The notes beneath the pieces are model-generated. The model was not told the DNA's origin. It ran no database searches and worked only from the letters and a program-made list of their open reading frames with translations. This document shows, piece by piece, positions 43,400-54,940 of a stretch of DNA of 64,000 nucleotides. Position 1 is the first letter of the stretch. Every line of letters starts with the position of its first letter. The translations under genes were made by a program, and so were the position numbers. The stretch covers positions 1,658,501-1,722,500 of the forward strand of contig JARFIW010001109.1 of assembly GCA_036346225.1 (NCBI GenBank), written 5' to 3'. The stretch is from Platerodrilus igneus. Lineage: Eukaryota > Arthropoda > Insecta > Coleoptera > Lycidae.

Positions 43400-46300
43400 A
43401 ATTTTTTGAAATATAGACTTATTTTAAAAACAAAACCGTTATAAATTAGAATCCGATTATCTAAAAATCTACAGGTTACTCCATTAAAAAAATAAAGTGC
43501 ATAATTTTCTAGAAGATCAGTAGGCAATAAAAAATTGTTTTCGCTATTTTATACACCAAGTTTGATTTGACAAGTCTTTCGTGCAACTCTTTTTTTATTT
43601 GTAATATTTCAGCAGATATAAGCTGCAAAATTAAAAATCAGCCACCCTGTATAGTACCAACTATCAGGCTTGTCAAATTAAGATCATACATTTTATACAA
43701 GTTTCACTCATTATCGCAAAAACTTTTATTAACTAAAATGAAAATTGACCAACTATTTTATGCAATCAATCGGTGGTTTCCTAGTTTGATTTAGGCACTG
43801 GAAATTATAGATTTGTCATTGATAATGAAACAAATTTGTTCTAAGGTTCTCGAAACTGGTACGTTTTTTAAATACTTTGAACCTTCAAACACTTGCTTCT
43901 GCGATTTGTGTAACCAGGTTATGACACCGTACGAACAACCTTGCTTTATTTACATGTAAGGAAATAGAAACATTTGAAAACAAGTAGAAAAAGTGTGACC
44001 CAGTTTTACTTTGGTAGTCACTGTTTATTTACAGCGTTTTAAATTCCGGTGTTTTTGTACACTCAGTCTATTTTCGTTTTTGTATGTAAAACTTATAAAT
44101 TATTCGCGGGTTGACACTTATATAATAAGAAAAACAGTTTAATAGTTTTGCAAAACCAATTTCCTGGATGTCAGGAAGCACTTTGCATTTTTTGACTGAT
44201 TATTTTTCTCGTTAGCTATCGAGCGTGTATAAGATTGCACGTACTTAAAACATTAATTTTTTATGAAATCTTTTCGATAAATATTGTGGAACGTTTGGTT
44301 TCGAGATTTCCTTCTTTAAGATAATTATAAATTTTAGCGAAAGTACAATCTTTTAAGAAATACGCCTTCAAAGTATTACAATGACTTCTGCCCTCTAAAG
44401 GACAATGAGTTTAGAAATGGCATCCAATGTAGCTGGCTCCAACAGTATTATGCATTCAGATTCAATAATCTTTTGGCAGTGTTTGAAACGACTTTAGCAA
44501 ATGCTATATCAATTGTATTCTACGACTATTTACAAAGTCGTAAAATATGGAAGATATATTCACTACCCACTTTATATTAAAGTGTCTTTAGTACTTAATC
44601 TCACTTTGTACTTGTAAAATGCACTTTATATATTTTTATAATTATCTCTATATCTTGAGATATGCGTAACCGGACTAAAACAACTGTTACAAAATCAGTG
44701 AAGTAAAAAGTTTGCTCATTATCTAACGATTTTACGTGAGATGGTGAGCAATGTAAGTCGCATTTAGGTTTCAAAAGTCAGGCTCATGATTCCCGTTTCC
44801 TTAAGTTTGGCATTTTTTTATAATCTAACGAACTATCTGTAAATACCTGAGAAAAGTTGCCGAGGGATTGTCGCGTATTCAGTATCCAGAAATTGCCCAA
44901 CACGATCTGGTTAATTGTGGTCATCCCAGGTTAGTCACACAGGACTTAATCGGCTATTTCCTATACCTATTGGCTCTACAGATAAGATGTAGATGGTCGT
45001 TAAGTCCTATTCTATTCACGTGTTTACTAGTTTGCAGTGGCCCGAAGATATACCTATCGAAAATCCCAATTTGCTTGAATAAACCCTTAACTGACTGTCA
45101 AAGCTTCTTGAATTTCATGAGAAAATTTTTGTGTTGGTTTGTATGTTATGTTGGTCCTTATTGCAAACTTGTGATCTAGTGATTAGCCAACTCAAAATGG
45201 ACCCCCATTGCTCTCCGTCCCATATCGATGTTTGACAACTAGCATTTATGCTGACATTCAGGCGCTTCAATTAAAAAATCATATTCCGATTGGCGCATTC
45301 TGCACCCAGCAGTATATTAGCTAGCTTAAGCAATTTTAATGTTACGAAATAACAGTCTTTCTTATACTATGTTACGGGTGAACGAAGCATTAAATTATTA
45401 CATTTGGAATTGTCCAACTGTCCAATCCCGAAACTTAAGAAGGATGCACCGGCAAACTAAAATGGTGCGGTGTTAGTCACTATAAAAATATGTAAAGAAA
45501 ATAGAAAAAAATATTCAGAAAATGTAGCAATTTACTAGGTGCAATTTCAAGCTATCCCACCAATAACACTTACTTACACTGTCAAGTTTATGGGCGCCAA
45601 CCCGTCTAGCATAGTAAGATTTTCCTCGGATGACGAGTAATCCAGACTATTTCAATTACGGTGTCCTCCTGGTGAATTGGAGTTTCTTTTTACAAAAATG
45701 CTACCTCTATGTGTAAACAAATTAAACAACACTTTCCACTTGTTACGTCTTCTAAATCTAGTTTAATACATTATTATTTTATTATTCCTGCAAACAGGTA
45801 TACATAAAAATTTTAAAAGTTAATTACATTAATTTATACATGAATGATAGAACAATGTACTTGTAAACAAACATACACAAGATTGTCAAATTTCATAAGT
45901 AGTTCATATTTAATTGGTTATAACCTTGATAATTCAATGCTATTAATTAAATATTCATGTAAAGCAGTTAATGTCCAGATTTCATACATCTAATAATTTA
46001 CTCTATGCAGTAACTAAGAGTAGACGTTGTATAACCTTATAAAAATGTTTTCAAGCAACAATATTATGTATAAATGCCACAAAAAGACTATTAACCCAAC
46101 CTAGTTAGTTACGACTTACAATACACCTTCAAGTGGCTAAAGGAGCCAGGAACTGAGCATTAGTTACATTCGGGTTTTTATTTCCAATATTTATTAATTG
46201 CATGGAACCAATTCATCCGAATCCTTTTGTTTTAGTTTAGTCGAAAACGTTTTTCCTAGGTTATCGCCCATCTGTTAACTCATAATCACAGGGATGCATT

Positions 46301-47500
46301 TTCAACTAATTTTTTTTCCTCGGTCACCCTTACATGTGTTTCTGCCTTAGGCTCGCAAGTAATAAATTTGTGATTTTCCTGCACCGTCTAGCGTTCGTTA
46401 TATCTACTCTTCATATGTTAGGTGGGGGTTATCATTGTATTACATTCCTATGCTACTTGACTCAGGTGTATCTCCGTATGATCCCAGCACGCACAAACCA
46501 CGTGACCATAACTTACATTTTTTCATCAATTTGAATAAATACCTTGAAATCCTTTTTACTTTGTCAAGAAGAATATAATTACCTGTAACTTAATCTTGGT
46601 GGGTTCCACTACTCACCGTATGTGTTCTTTCTTACACTGTAGGAACTTTGAAATTTGTTTGGGGTCTTTGTTGTATTGCAAATGTAGGACATTGAATTTA
46701 ATTTATTTAACTCAAATTTATAAAAGCTTTTTCATATTTGGAATAATTTTGGTATGAAATATTCATATTAGTCGGTTCACGGTTATTTACTTTATAATTC
46801 CAAAGTTTTCGTTAAATTACAAGATTTTGCTATGCGACTTTTGACTGAAATAAATATTTTGTTTTCCCTTTTGTGGTTTCAATTAATTTAAGAATCTAAG
46901 TCCAATCCTAATATGTATTTTACCGTAAATAACTTTCTGATTTTGTGGTTGACTTTATTGTATGATGCCCGGAATACTTTATATATCTATTACATTGGAT
47001 GATCTATGGTAACTTCCATTTCAGCGGTTTTTATTCTTCCTACGTGCATCCTCCCGAAAGATTTATGGGGTTTTCTTAATATTGTGTAAACGGTACCAAT
47101 TTTTTTTAAGAAAATTAATTTTTTTTATTGCTTTACGTATACTAATTGTCCTATGTGAAATTATGTTTTCTATAAACGAAAAAATTAAGTTATCATTTTA
47201 GTTAATGTTGGCTATTCATAAAAGCCATTATACAGCAAGCATCAATAATAGTTTTACCCGTTTTAGATTCATTTTCCTCTTTTCAGTTTAGATACTTGTA
47301 CGCGTTGCTACAAGATAATAAATTTTGTATGGTTTGTATGTACTATTCAATATTTGAAATTAATTTATTGCGTTGGAATAGTATTCGAGCGGCCCGATAA
47401 ATTAATAAATTAATTAATATTCAAGCCATGCAATCAAATAATTAAAATTCCATTGTTTAATTCAATTAGTACATATATACCTGTTATTGTTATGTGCGCC
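43400..47500. other. Long stretch without supported genes
   Basis: The frame at 44868-45179 (103 codons) starts at TTG, is Leu/Cys-rich and shows no domain. Others are shorter. No repeats from this window recur here. Confidence 0.4.
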
Positions 47501-47502
47501 CA

Positions 47503-47575
47503 GTAGCGTATGGTTAAGGTATAAGATCAGCACTTTTGTGGTCCCAGGTTCCTATCCCAAAGTCCCAGAAGTTGC
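47503..47575 (+). mobile_element. tRNA-like SINE head (third family)
   Basis: A box A-like CAGTAGCGTATGGTTAA and a box B-like GGTTCCTATCC lie about 35 nt apart, as in tRNAs. The stems do not pair well. The sequence differs from S1 and S2. Confidence 0.45.
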
Positions 47576-47688
47576 CTGCCTTTTTCGTCTAGTTTAATTG
47601 GTATTGACAGGAAAGATTGAATAAGTGAAATGGAGACGTTCTGCATTTTGATTAAATCCCCGTCAAACCTAGACTGCGTACACTAACA

Positions 47689-47915
47689 CTATATTTGATT
47701 TTTCAATGCTCCACCCAAAGATACTACATTGGCCAGGAAGGGAGTTTGTTTGCGAGTTCCACGCAAGGTAGGAATTTCTAGCGTGCGTAACAACATTCAC
47801 ACGCGGCACGTACATTTTTCTCTCATTCGAGTGCCGTATTTTCGTAAAAAAGTTATCGACCCGAAGCTTTAGGCTTGATAGTCACATCTATACCAAGTGA
47901 ACCACGGAGCCGCCG
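47689..47915 (-). mobile_element. SINE family S2, copy 2
   Basis: On the minus strand it matches the SINE at 58930-59228 from the GGCGGCTCCGTGG start to the TTCCTGGCCAATGTAGTA and GTGGAGCATTG 3' blocks. It is flanked by a 13-bp target-site duplication GCGTACACTAACA (47676-47688 and 47916-47928). Its box B region is deleted or degraded, so it is shorter (227 bp). Confidence 0.85.
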
Positions 47916-47929
47916 GCGTACACTAACAA

Positions 47930-49420
47930 CACGACAGACGTTCCTACACTCCGATTGACTGTCTGGTACGGCGTGATCTATTAGGGCGGGCTCTAAGCAT
48001 AAAGTCACGAAAAAAGGTAATTAAAGTTTTCTTTAGCGCACTTATCAGAGAAAACGGAGCTTATTTACATGGGTCCTTATAGAAAAAAGGGGTAGCGGGA
48101 GGTAATTGTACACGAGAGGCCCCATTCTTACCTCTCTCTAAGGTGAGGGTATACATGTGTGTATGCGATTATTAAAATTCATAACTACGATAATGTAACG
48201 AAATACAAAAAATTCTTTCTCCCACTCCTGACAGTAACTCTGGTCCTCATTCTCTACAGACAGATACACATAAGACATCTTCCCTAACACTACCAACACC
48301 TCATCAAATATTCTTTTCTTCAGCAGAGCTACGATCCAGTTCCTGAACGGACACCGTAAATTCCGTATCAATCAACACTGATTCAACCTAACTCCTCCTC
48401 CAATCTCTTCCTGCTCCGACCAAGTACATCTAGAAACCCCAAACCCAGCTTATATATCCCTGTCCATTTATAGGTAAACCTCAAAAACTCAATTCACCTA
48501 AACGCCTATTCCCCACACTCCTCATCAATTTTCTAGTTTCTAACCACCCACAACTAAACCTATTCCGTAACAAAATCCTATTTCACCACACCGTCACTTC
48601 TATAAACAAGCATCGTTACCTATCACTCAGATGTGATCAAAGGCAATATCCAACATCGCAAACCAAGACAAGAGCAAGGGCTCATACGCTCTAATTTTAT
48701 CATTTTTATCATTTATGATTTTTGTGTTCTGGAAATGTTACCTATTTATTTAGCATGTGCGGTTAGGGCTCAGGGCCAATAATTAAGAACATTATGAATT
48801 AAATTAAATTAAATTGAATATCAACGGATTAAAATACAGGAATAGAGTATCTTGTCGATTAAAATTAAACAGAGAGTGGATTTTAGAAAATAGTAAATCA
48901 TGAACCTACTAGTAGAAGGTGCAAATTCCAGGTCCACAATGCAAATTAAAGTCTGGTGTAAAATATTATTTTCTGTGATATTGTAATCCAGCAAAATTAG
49001 TTTTCTGGCTTAGACCGGAGGTTATTGCATTGCAACGAATACTTTCCTAGCTTAGATCGAGACTGGTTGCATACCAACAGACTAAAATATTGGATTTGAG
49101 TATTTTACTGATTAAGATAGTGCCAAAAAAGTAGAAATTCTTGTATAGGTTACGAAAGATCCGTATTTAAAAGATGATGTGCTAAATTGTTTTGCATCAG
49201 ATGGGATTTTTGTCATTAGCTACAGCATATGTGGATAACCTTGTGTATAAAATTGCTCTGATGAATATGTCGTGGTAGTGTAAGATAAAGTTGATGTAAA
49301 AATGTAAAAAGCTATTAACATTAGTTATTTATTTAGAATCGGTTTAAGAGCGAAACTTAACCAGTTCGTAACCATTCTGCAAAATCGTACACTCGTAAAT
49401 TTACTTCTACAGTTATCTGT
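47930..49420. other. Non-coding, with a pyrimidine-rich section
   Basis: 48220-48660 is rich in C and T on the plus strand and ends in TTTATCATTTTTATCATTTA, which resembles the simple-repeat tail of a LINE or SINE. No reading frame identifies it. Confidence 0.3.
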
Positions 49421-49425
49421 CTTAG

Positions 49426-49536
49426 GGTCCAACAGCAGAAGGAGCTACCACAACAAAACCACAAGTAAATGCTGGTGGTTTTCTTTCGAGCCTTCTAAAT
49501 TCCCTTTTTGGTGAACCCGCTCCAGCAAATGGCCAA
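49426..49536 (+). CDS. Exon of the host gene, after a ~48-kb intron
   Basis: A 111-nt exon (37 codons, phase 0 at both ends) lies between a CTTAG acceptor and a GTATGT donor. The peptide runs from GPTAEGATTTKPQ through an amphipathic stretch (GGFLSSLLNSLFG) to EPAPANGQ. This Gly/Pro-bounded hydrophobic block matches the style of the exons at 1049 and 1269, and strand and phase fit. That these distant exons belong to one transcript is an inference. A separate downstream gene with its own start is the alternative, but no ATG was found nearby in frame. Confidence 0.65.
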
Positions 49537-49583
49537 GTATGTTCTATATGCTATAACAAAGAGGCTTAATTACTTTTTTTTAG

Positions 49584-49613
49584 GGTGGCCAAAAACCTGG
49601 AATGTTTTTTACG
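49584..49613 (+). CDS. 30-nt exon of the host gene
   Basis: A 47-nt intron ending in TTTTTTTAG precedes ten codons (GGQKPGMFFT), followed by a GTGACT donor and a second 47-nt intron. Two consecutive introns of identical, near-minimal length are typical of insect genes. If the second intron were retained, the frame would close after seven further codons, so splicing status changes the C-terminus. Confidence 0.55.
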
Positions 49614-49660
49614 GTGACTTGTTTATTTCTGTACTAAGTAAAGTAATCAGTAATTTTTAG

Positions 49661-49753
49661 ATCAAAAACAACTTGCTAAGGTTCGCATTCTCAGCAATAT
49701 CTTCAATATTGGCCACGTCATCCTCGAGTGGAAAAACACCAGAACATTCATAA
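49661..49753 (+). CDS. Terminal coding exon of the host gene
   Basis: After a TAATTTTTAG acceptor, 30 codons run to a TAA stop. The peptide starts IKNNLLRFAFSAI and has a Ser-rich stretch (ATSSSSGKTPEHS) at the end. The 3' UTR is about 90 nt, with overlapping AATAAA signals at 49837-49846. No domain is recognised. The C-terminus again combines a short hydrophobic helix with small polar residues. Confidence 0.6.
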   Translation: MKNNLLRFAFSAISSILATSSSSGKTPEHS

Positions 49754-49836
49754 TTATGAACTAATTGCAAATGGAATTGCGTTATAAATAGTTGTACTAT
49801 AAATATTTAACCTTATTTTCTACAAATCAAATGTGT

Positions 49837-49846
49837 AATAAATAAA
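49837..49846 (+). terminator. Tandem poly(A) signals of the host gene
   Basis: Two overlapping AATAAA hexamers lie about 85 nt after the stop codon at 49751-49753. They mark the likely 3' end of the transcript. Confidence 0.6.
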
Positions 49847-49859
49847 GAATATTTATATA

Positions 49860-50545
49860 CTTAACTTTCATTTATTTTAAGCAGCGTGTTATATGGAATT
49901 ACTGACACGGTTCTTTCGTAAATCTAAAGAATTACTCCAACAACATGGTCTACCAACATATACCCATTTATTGGGAAATTTGTAGAAAATTATGGCGCCA
50001 TATATTAATCACATCTATAACTATTAATAAGTAGTGAAATCGAATCTTCAATTTATTTAAAGTATCTTAGAGTTTATTCACCTTCAGCGAATCGAAGATG
50101 AATATTTAAGTTCAACCAACCAGACTTTCGCAAATAAAAGTCTAGAGTGAAAAAATAAGGAACTAGGTATGCTGTAATCTGTGGAAATGCCATTTTGAAA
50201 GCAATTCCGTTGTTGTTTGTGTAGTCCTGGGCGTTATAAAATGAATCATCTGATCATGTAATTATTATTGACAGATAGAAAGCCCGGAAATGGACAAGAA
50301 ATTGTATTCTAACAATGAAAGCAATATTACTTTATGTGTTTGTTTCATGGGTATAGCCCGTATTACGAGCCATTGTACTGGTTTTACACTAACCTAGACG
50401 AGACTACTTGCATATGTCGGCTATAATAAAAGTAGGATATCATTAAATAGAAATATGGCAAGATAAAAATCAACCACCTTTTATATCGGTTTAAACAAAT
50501 AAGAGGAATGTGTAGATTTTGAGCTCGGATTTTAATAAACACTAA
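49860..50545. other. Intergenic, nothing seen
   Basis: AT-rich sequence after the poly(A) signals of the host gene. Confidence 0.4.
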
Positions 50546-50551
50546 ACTATA

Positions 50552-52258
50552 CAGGGTGTAACAAAATAAGTGTAAAACATTTCAGAAAATGATTCCTCAT
50601 CGTAGAAGAGATAGGGTCTTTCATATAAAGAGACTTCATTGGATCATCCCTTGTTAAGATACAGCTTTAAAGGGGGTACTTAAAATTTGTGTTTCATTTT
50701 TTTTACAAACACTAAAAAAGTTACAAAATTGAAATTAAGGTGACTTTTTTACTATCCAAAAAACACTTACTCATTAACTTATTTGGTTTACCCCATGATT
50801 GTAAGGGGTGGAAAACGCAACCCCTAAAATTTATTTCCAATGTAACTTTTTGTCTTATTATTTGTTTGCCATTTAAACATTTATTTCCAATAGTTTATTT
50901 CATTCTAAACAAAAAATGTCTCTTGAATTTTTTGCTCAAAATTAACCAGTTCGCAGAAAAAAATTATTTAACAAACAACTACAGAGATACATCGTCATAA
51001 GACGAAAATGCGAAACTAATTGATCTAGTAGGCCGCTATTAGTGATAGTGACAATTAAATTGTTATCACGCTGTCAGTTTGTAAATTTTTGAAATTCAAT
51101 TAATAATTGTGTGTCGTTCTGTTCTTAATTTGTTAGTTTAATAGTTCACTTGTTATTAAAATGGCATACACAAATGCGATCGTCTTCAGAAAGTCAGAAA
51201 TTCTTCTAATCATTTCCAGTACCCAATTGGAAAATTCAAGACGGTTCGGAAAATCTCGCGGTAACAGTGCCTGTACTCCTTGTAGATGGTAAAGGTATAA
51301 GAGTTGTTCCTTTAAAATTCGAAATACCGTCATATGATCAACATTTAATTCGAAAGCAATCTTTTTAGTAATGCTAGTGGGTTGTTCTTCAACTAAATTA
51401 GGTACTGCTTCTTCAAGCTGTGGTGTTCTAACTTCTCGATGGTGACCACAATCCTGCGTTCTTTTTTCGAATGAACCATATTCTCGTAATCGTTGATGAA
51501 GTTGGGCAAATATTGTATGCGAAGGAAGCTGCCGTTGAGGATACATTTCAGCATACCTTCTACAAGTTTCTAACCCATTACCCTGCGACAGACCGTAAAC
51601 GTAATGCATATCAGCCATTTCCGCATTTGTGTGTGCCGTTTTAATAACAAGTGAATTATGAAACTAACAAATTAAGAACAGAACAACGACACACAATTAT
51701 TAATTCAATTTCAAAAATTTACAAACTGACAGCGTGATAACAATTTAATTGTCACTATCACTAATAGCGGCCTACTAGATAAATTAGTTTCGCATTTTCG
51801 TCTTATGACGATGCATCTCTGTAGTTGTTTGTAAAATATTTTTTTTCTGCAAACTGGTTAATTTTGTGCAAAAAATTCAAAAGACATTTTTTATTTACAA
51901 TGAAATAAACTATTGGAAATAAATTTTTAAATGGCAAACAAATAATAAGACAAAAAGTTAAATTGGAATAAATTTTAGGGGTTGCGTTTTTCACCCCTTA
52001 CAATCATGGGGTAAACCAAATAAATTACTGAGTAAGTGTATTTTTGATAGTAAAAAATGTTTTTTTAATTTCAATTTTGTAACTTTTTTAGTGTTTGTAT
52101 AAAAATGAAAAATGAATTTTATGTACCTGTACCCCTTTTAAGTGGCTGTATCTTAACAAGGGATGCTCCAATGAAGTTTCTTTATAAGAAACACCCTATC
52201 TCTTTTACGATGAGGAATCACTCTCTGAAATGTTTTACACTTATTTTGTTACACCCTG
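50552..52258. mobile_element. Foldback mariner-class element with ~630-bp TIRs
   Basis: The ends read CAGGGTGTAACAAAATAAGT and the exact complement, flanked on both sides by a TA target duplication (50550-50551, 52259-52260). The left TIR spans 50552-51178 and the right TIR 51622-52258, with only scattered differences. The 443-bp middle encodes just the N-terminal part of a transposase on the minus strand. This is a non-autonomous derivative of a Tc1/mariner-class element, and the completeness of its ends suggests fairly recent activity. Confidence 0.9.
51133..51618 (-). pseudogene. Truncated mariner-class transposase (DNA-binding domain)
   Basis: Starts at an ATG (51616-51618) with MADMHYVYGLSQGNG, then the arginine-rich block RRYAEMYPQRQLPSH, a first helix-turn-helix (FAQLHQRLREYGSF) and a second (ITKKIAFELNVDHMTVFRIL), then YHLQGVQALLPRDFPNRLEF. 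After about residue 135 the usual catalytic domain is missing, and the frame runs into the left TIR, giving an unrelated tail (161 aa against ~350 for the family). The protein could still bind the element's ends but cannot cut. Confidence 0.85.
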
Positions 52259-52407
52259 TATATTGTGCCCACAGTGTTTGCGTGAAGTTGCAAATGTACT
52301 TGGGTAGACTGTTGGTTGACAAACTACTACGCTGTTCCTGCATCCACCCGTTTAGCACGGATGATCCCGATCAAAATCCAAATTCCAACCCAATTTACCT
52401 CATGTGT

Positions 52408-52842
52408 AGCTGACACGCGTCTCGGGACACAATTATTTTTGGCTGTTTCAAGGTCAACTTTGACGTTTCAGTTTAAACTCGTATTTAAATTATCGGCTTA
52501 AGCTAACTATCTATAATAGTATCTTTTAATTTGAACGGTAACGGAATCTAACTGCTAAAACGCTTTGTCCACTTATATTTTATGGATCTGTACATAAAAT
52601 AAAACATATACGTTTCGCATAAATATTATAATTATAAAACATCACCGTACCGCGCGATATAGGTTTTGTTTGTGTTAACTTTACATAGAACTATTAGAAG
52701 TAGGATTAGATAATAAGTTTTGTTAATAAGTATTATGGAAGAGGAAATTATTTGTGAAAAGTGCAAAGGTTAACATTTATACGTCAAACATGACTTTGAA
52801 ACAGTCAAAAATAATTGTGTTCCGAGACACGTGTGTGTAGCT
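52408..52842. mobile_element. MITE-like element with ~58-bp TIRs
   Basis: The left end at 52408-52465 (GACACGCGTCTCGGGACACA ...) is the diverged reverse complement of 52782-52842 (... TGTTCCGAGACACGTGTGTG). Shared internal blocks are AATTATTTTTG(G/A)CTGTTTCAA and TTTGACG. The interior (~315 bp) is non-coding. The target duplication is unclear. Confidence 0.65.
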
Positions 52843-52849
52843 GCAATTA

Positions 52850-53274
52850 TTTCCTGGAGATACAATTTTTAAGGAACTTTTGCATAAAGCCGCCACGATA
52901 ATATCCAAAGAATTGAAACCGTTATCGAAAACTTTCTGGACATGCTCTAAGGTTAGAGTTATTCCAAGATTCTTAAAATTCCGGATTTTTTAACATGGGA
53001 CAATGCATTATTCTAAAATGCCTTTTTGCTTAAAATTCTTGCAACTAAATGGAGATGAGAGATCTGATAAATGTACATGTTCACTCACGTTACTGTCCCT
53101 CTGGTATTAATTCTTTATTCTCGCATGTCGTCGTATAGTCGCTAGAATACGTTTTATCATTGCGCTCGTATATCGCCATATTGTCGCCATCCTTTCTCTT
53201 AACATTGGACTCATATATCACCCGCCAAAAATAATATCTAATAATAATAATACTAATTGTCGTCTATTATTACA

Positions 53275-53275
<1 letters not shown>
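52850..53275. other. No supported feature
   Basis: AT-rich sequence with no gene or repeat partner. Confidence 0.35.

Positions 53276-53277
<2 letters not shown>

Positions 53278-53325
<48 letters not shown>
53278..53325. repeat. (TA)n microsatellite
   Basis: About 48 bp of TA repeats. Confidence 0.95.
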
Positions 53326-53328
<3 letters not shown>

Positions 53329-53529
53329 TATTACACCGTAGATAATTCTTTTGCCCTTTTAGGCATGGTGGTATTAACGTCAAATCATGCATTCTTAAAT
53401 TTTATCGAGTCATTGATCGCTGTTCTTTGCGCCCGTTGTTTACTGACACGTGCAGCAAGGATAAAAAAATAACTGTAATCTTTGTGCTTGAGGGTTTATA
53501 TAAAGTAAATAAATGAACAAAAATCCCTT

Positions 53530-54940
53530 ATAAGTGTTTATACTTAAACAGTTTTAAATATTTTAGAGGTGCTAATTGTACAGTTAGCCTGCTAAAATTA
53601 AAAATGCCTTAAGTTACGGCATCAATATAAGAGATTTAAATAAATTAATGCTTAATCACAATTATTGTACGCGAATCGCGGTTGTAATGTACTTTAAAAA
53701 AATTAAAGATAACTGTTTTGCCGACGACTGACTTAGCTAACACACCAAAGGAGAGTTAGAGATGTGTGTGGGCTGAAATTTTCTTAGTTACGCGGACAAC
53801 AATTTAAATTAAAGCTAGACGACACTGTATCCAGCAAATATTAATCAACAAAAAGCATTTTAGGTTGAATACAGAAAACCCTTTCTAAGTTGATGATTCT
53901 CAAATTTTTTACTTAAATTATTGGATAATTGATCGAAAAAATTACCAGAACGATAATACTTCTGTTTCACAACAGATAGTTTGAATCATATAATAGTGAT
54001 TTTTAACAAGTAAATTACGTCACAGGCTTTTTAGTTTTAAAAAACTTGAACAAAATCTCGGTACAAATAGTGATGTTCGCGTTAATGGTTGTCAGATCTG
54101 GTAGACACCTACAAATTAAATAAAAAACTGGAATTGTGAGCAATCTTAATATAAATCTTATTTCGTTACTAGTAAAGCATACACTCTTTTAACTTCTCGT
54201 AAGGGAAAATTTCAAATATAAGAAAATTTCAAAAAAATTTTTCTTTCGCAAAAAATATATACACAGTTATGAAAAATTAATAAAATTGAGTAAGATTACG
54301 ACATTCTAACATATCTTATAAACTGAAACTGGCAATTTGATTATATGTAAAGAAAGAGGTTGTTGAATATATCCGGTTACGGTTCAGCAACAGTAATACA
54401 CTAACACTTAACCTCTAGCCACCGACTACCACCCCTGCGTTGGTTACGATCCGGTTTCAGCTCGTTTCCTGACGTTCACTTGTAGGGATATAATTCTACG
54501 GACCCCCAGATTGACTTGTAGAACTTATTGACCGAAGAGCTTTTTCATTGACTTGAAGGTTTTTATTGACCTGAAGGTGTTTGCTGACCTGAGGGTGTTT
54601 TCATTATACCTGAAGATCTTTGCGCATCAACGACACCCATCCTGCTTGGCTCGAAGGTTAACATTGAAGTGAGCGGATTAAGAAAATAACTTAAACAGCT
54701 CGATTTGGGAAATTCTTATCTCCCGGAATTGCTAAACAGAACACATGCTTGATGACCACGCGCCGTGTTTACCAAACAAGTTGAAAACCTTGAGATATAT
54801 GTACGCAATAAGTAATTTACACGGACTTTTAATGATTAAGATGCTATTTAAAACTTTCTAAGCAAGGTTTCAAAATATCTAAAGTATTTTCAATACTATT
54901 GTTGGTACAAAATGTAGAGTTTAGCCTTGCAATGTAATTG
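53530..54940. repeat. Long dispersed repeat B, copy B2, with insertion
   Basis: 53530-54120 matches 7060-7560 and 57060-57660. 54120-54250 matches only B3, and 54700-54940 matches only 7595-7830. The 54250-54700 segment is unique in the window and appears inserted. It contains a minisatellite at 54515-54625. Confidence 0.6.
54515..54625. repeat. ~25-bp minisatellite
   Basis: Four to five units of the form TTGACCTGAAGGTGTTT lie in the segment inserted into B2. Confidence 0.65.

Larger units (their letters stand above)
1332..49425 (+). other. Giant intron loaded with mobile elements
   Basis: The interval between the GTAAAG donor after exon 1269-1331 and the acceptor before 49426 is 48,094 nt. 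It holds nearly every transposon remnant in the window and no other convincing host gene. If the candidate exons at 1391 and 2920 are real, the main intron starts at 3027. That this is one intron is inferred from phase, strand and composition. Confidence 0.5.

Noticed and set aside
44868..45179. 103-codon frame
   Set aside because: Begins at TTG, has a Leu/Cys-rich composition with no family match and lies in AT-rich intron.
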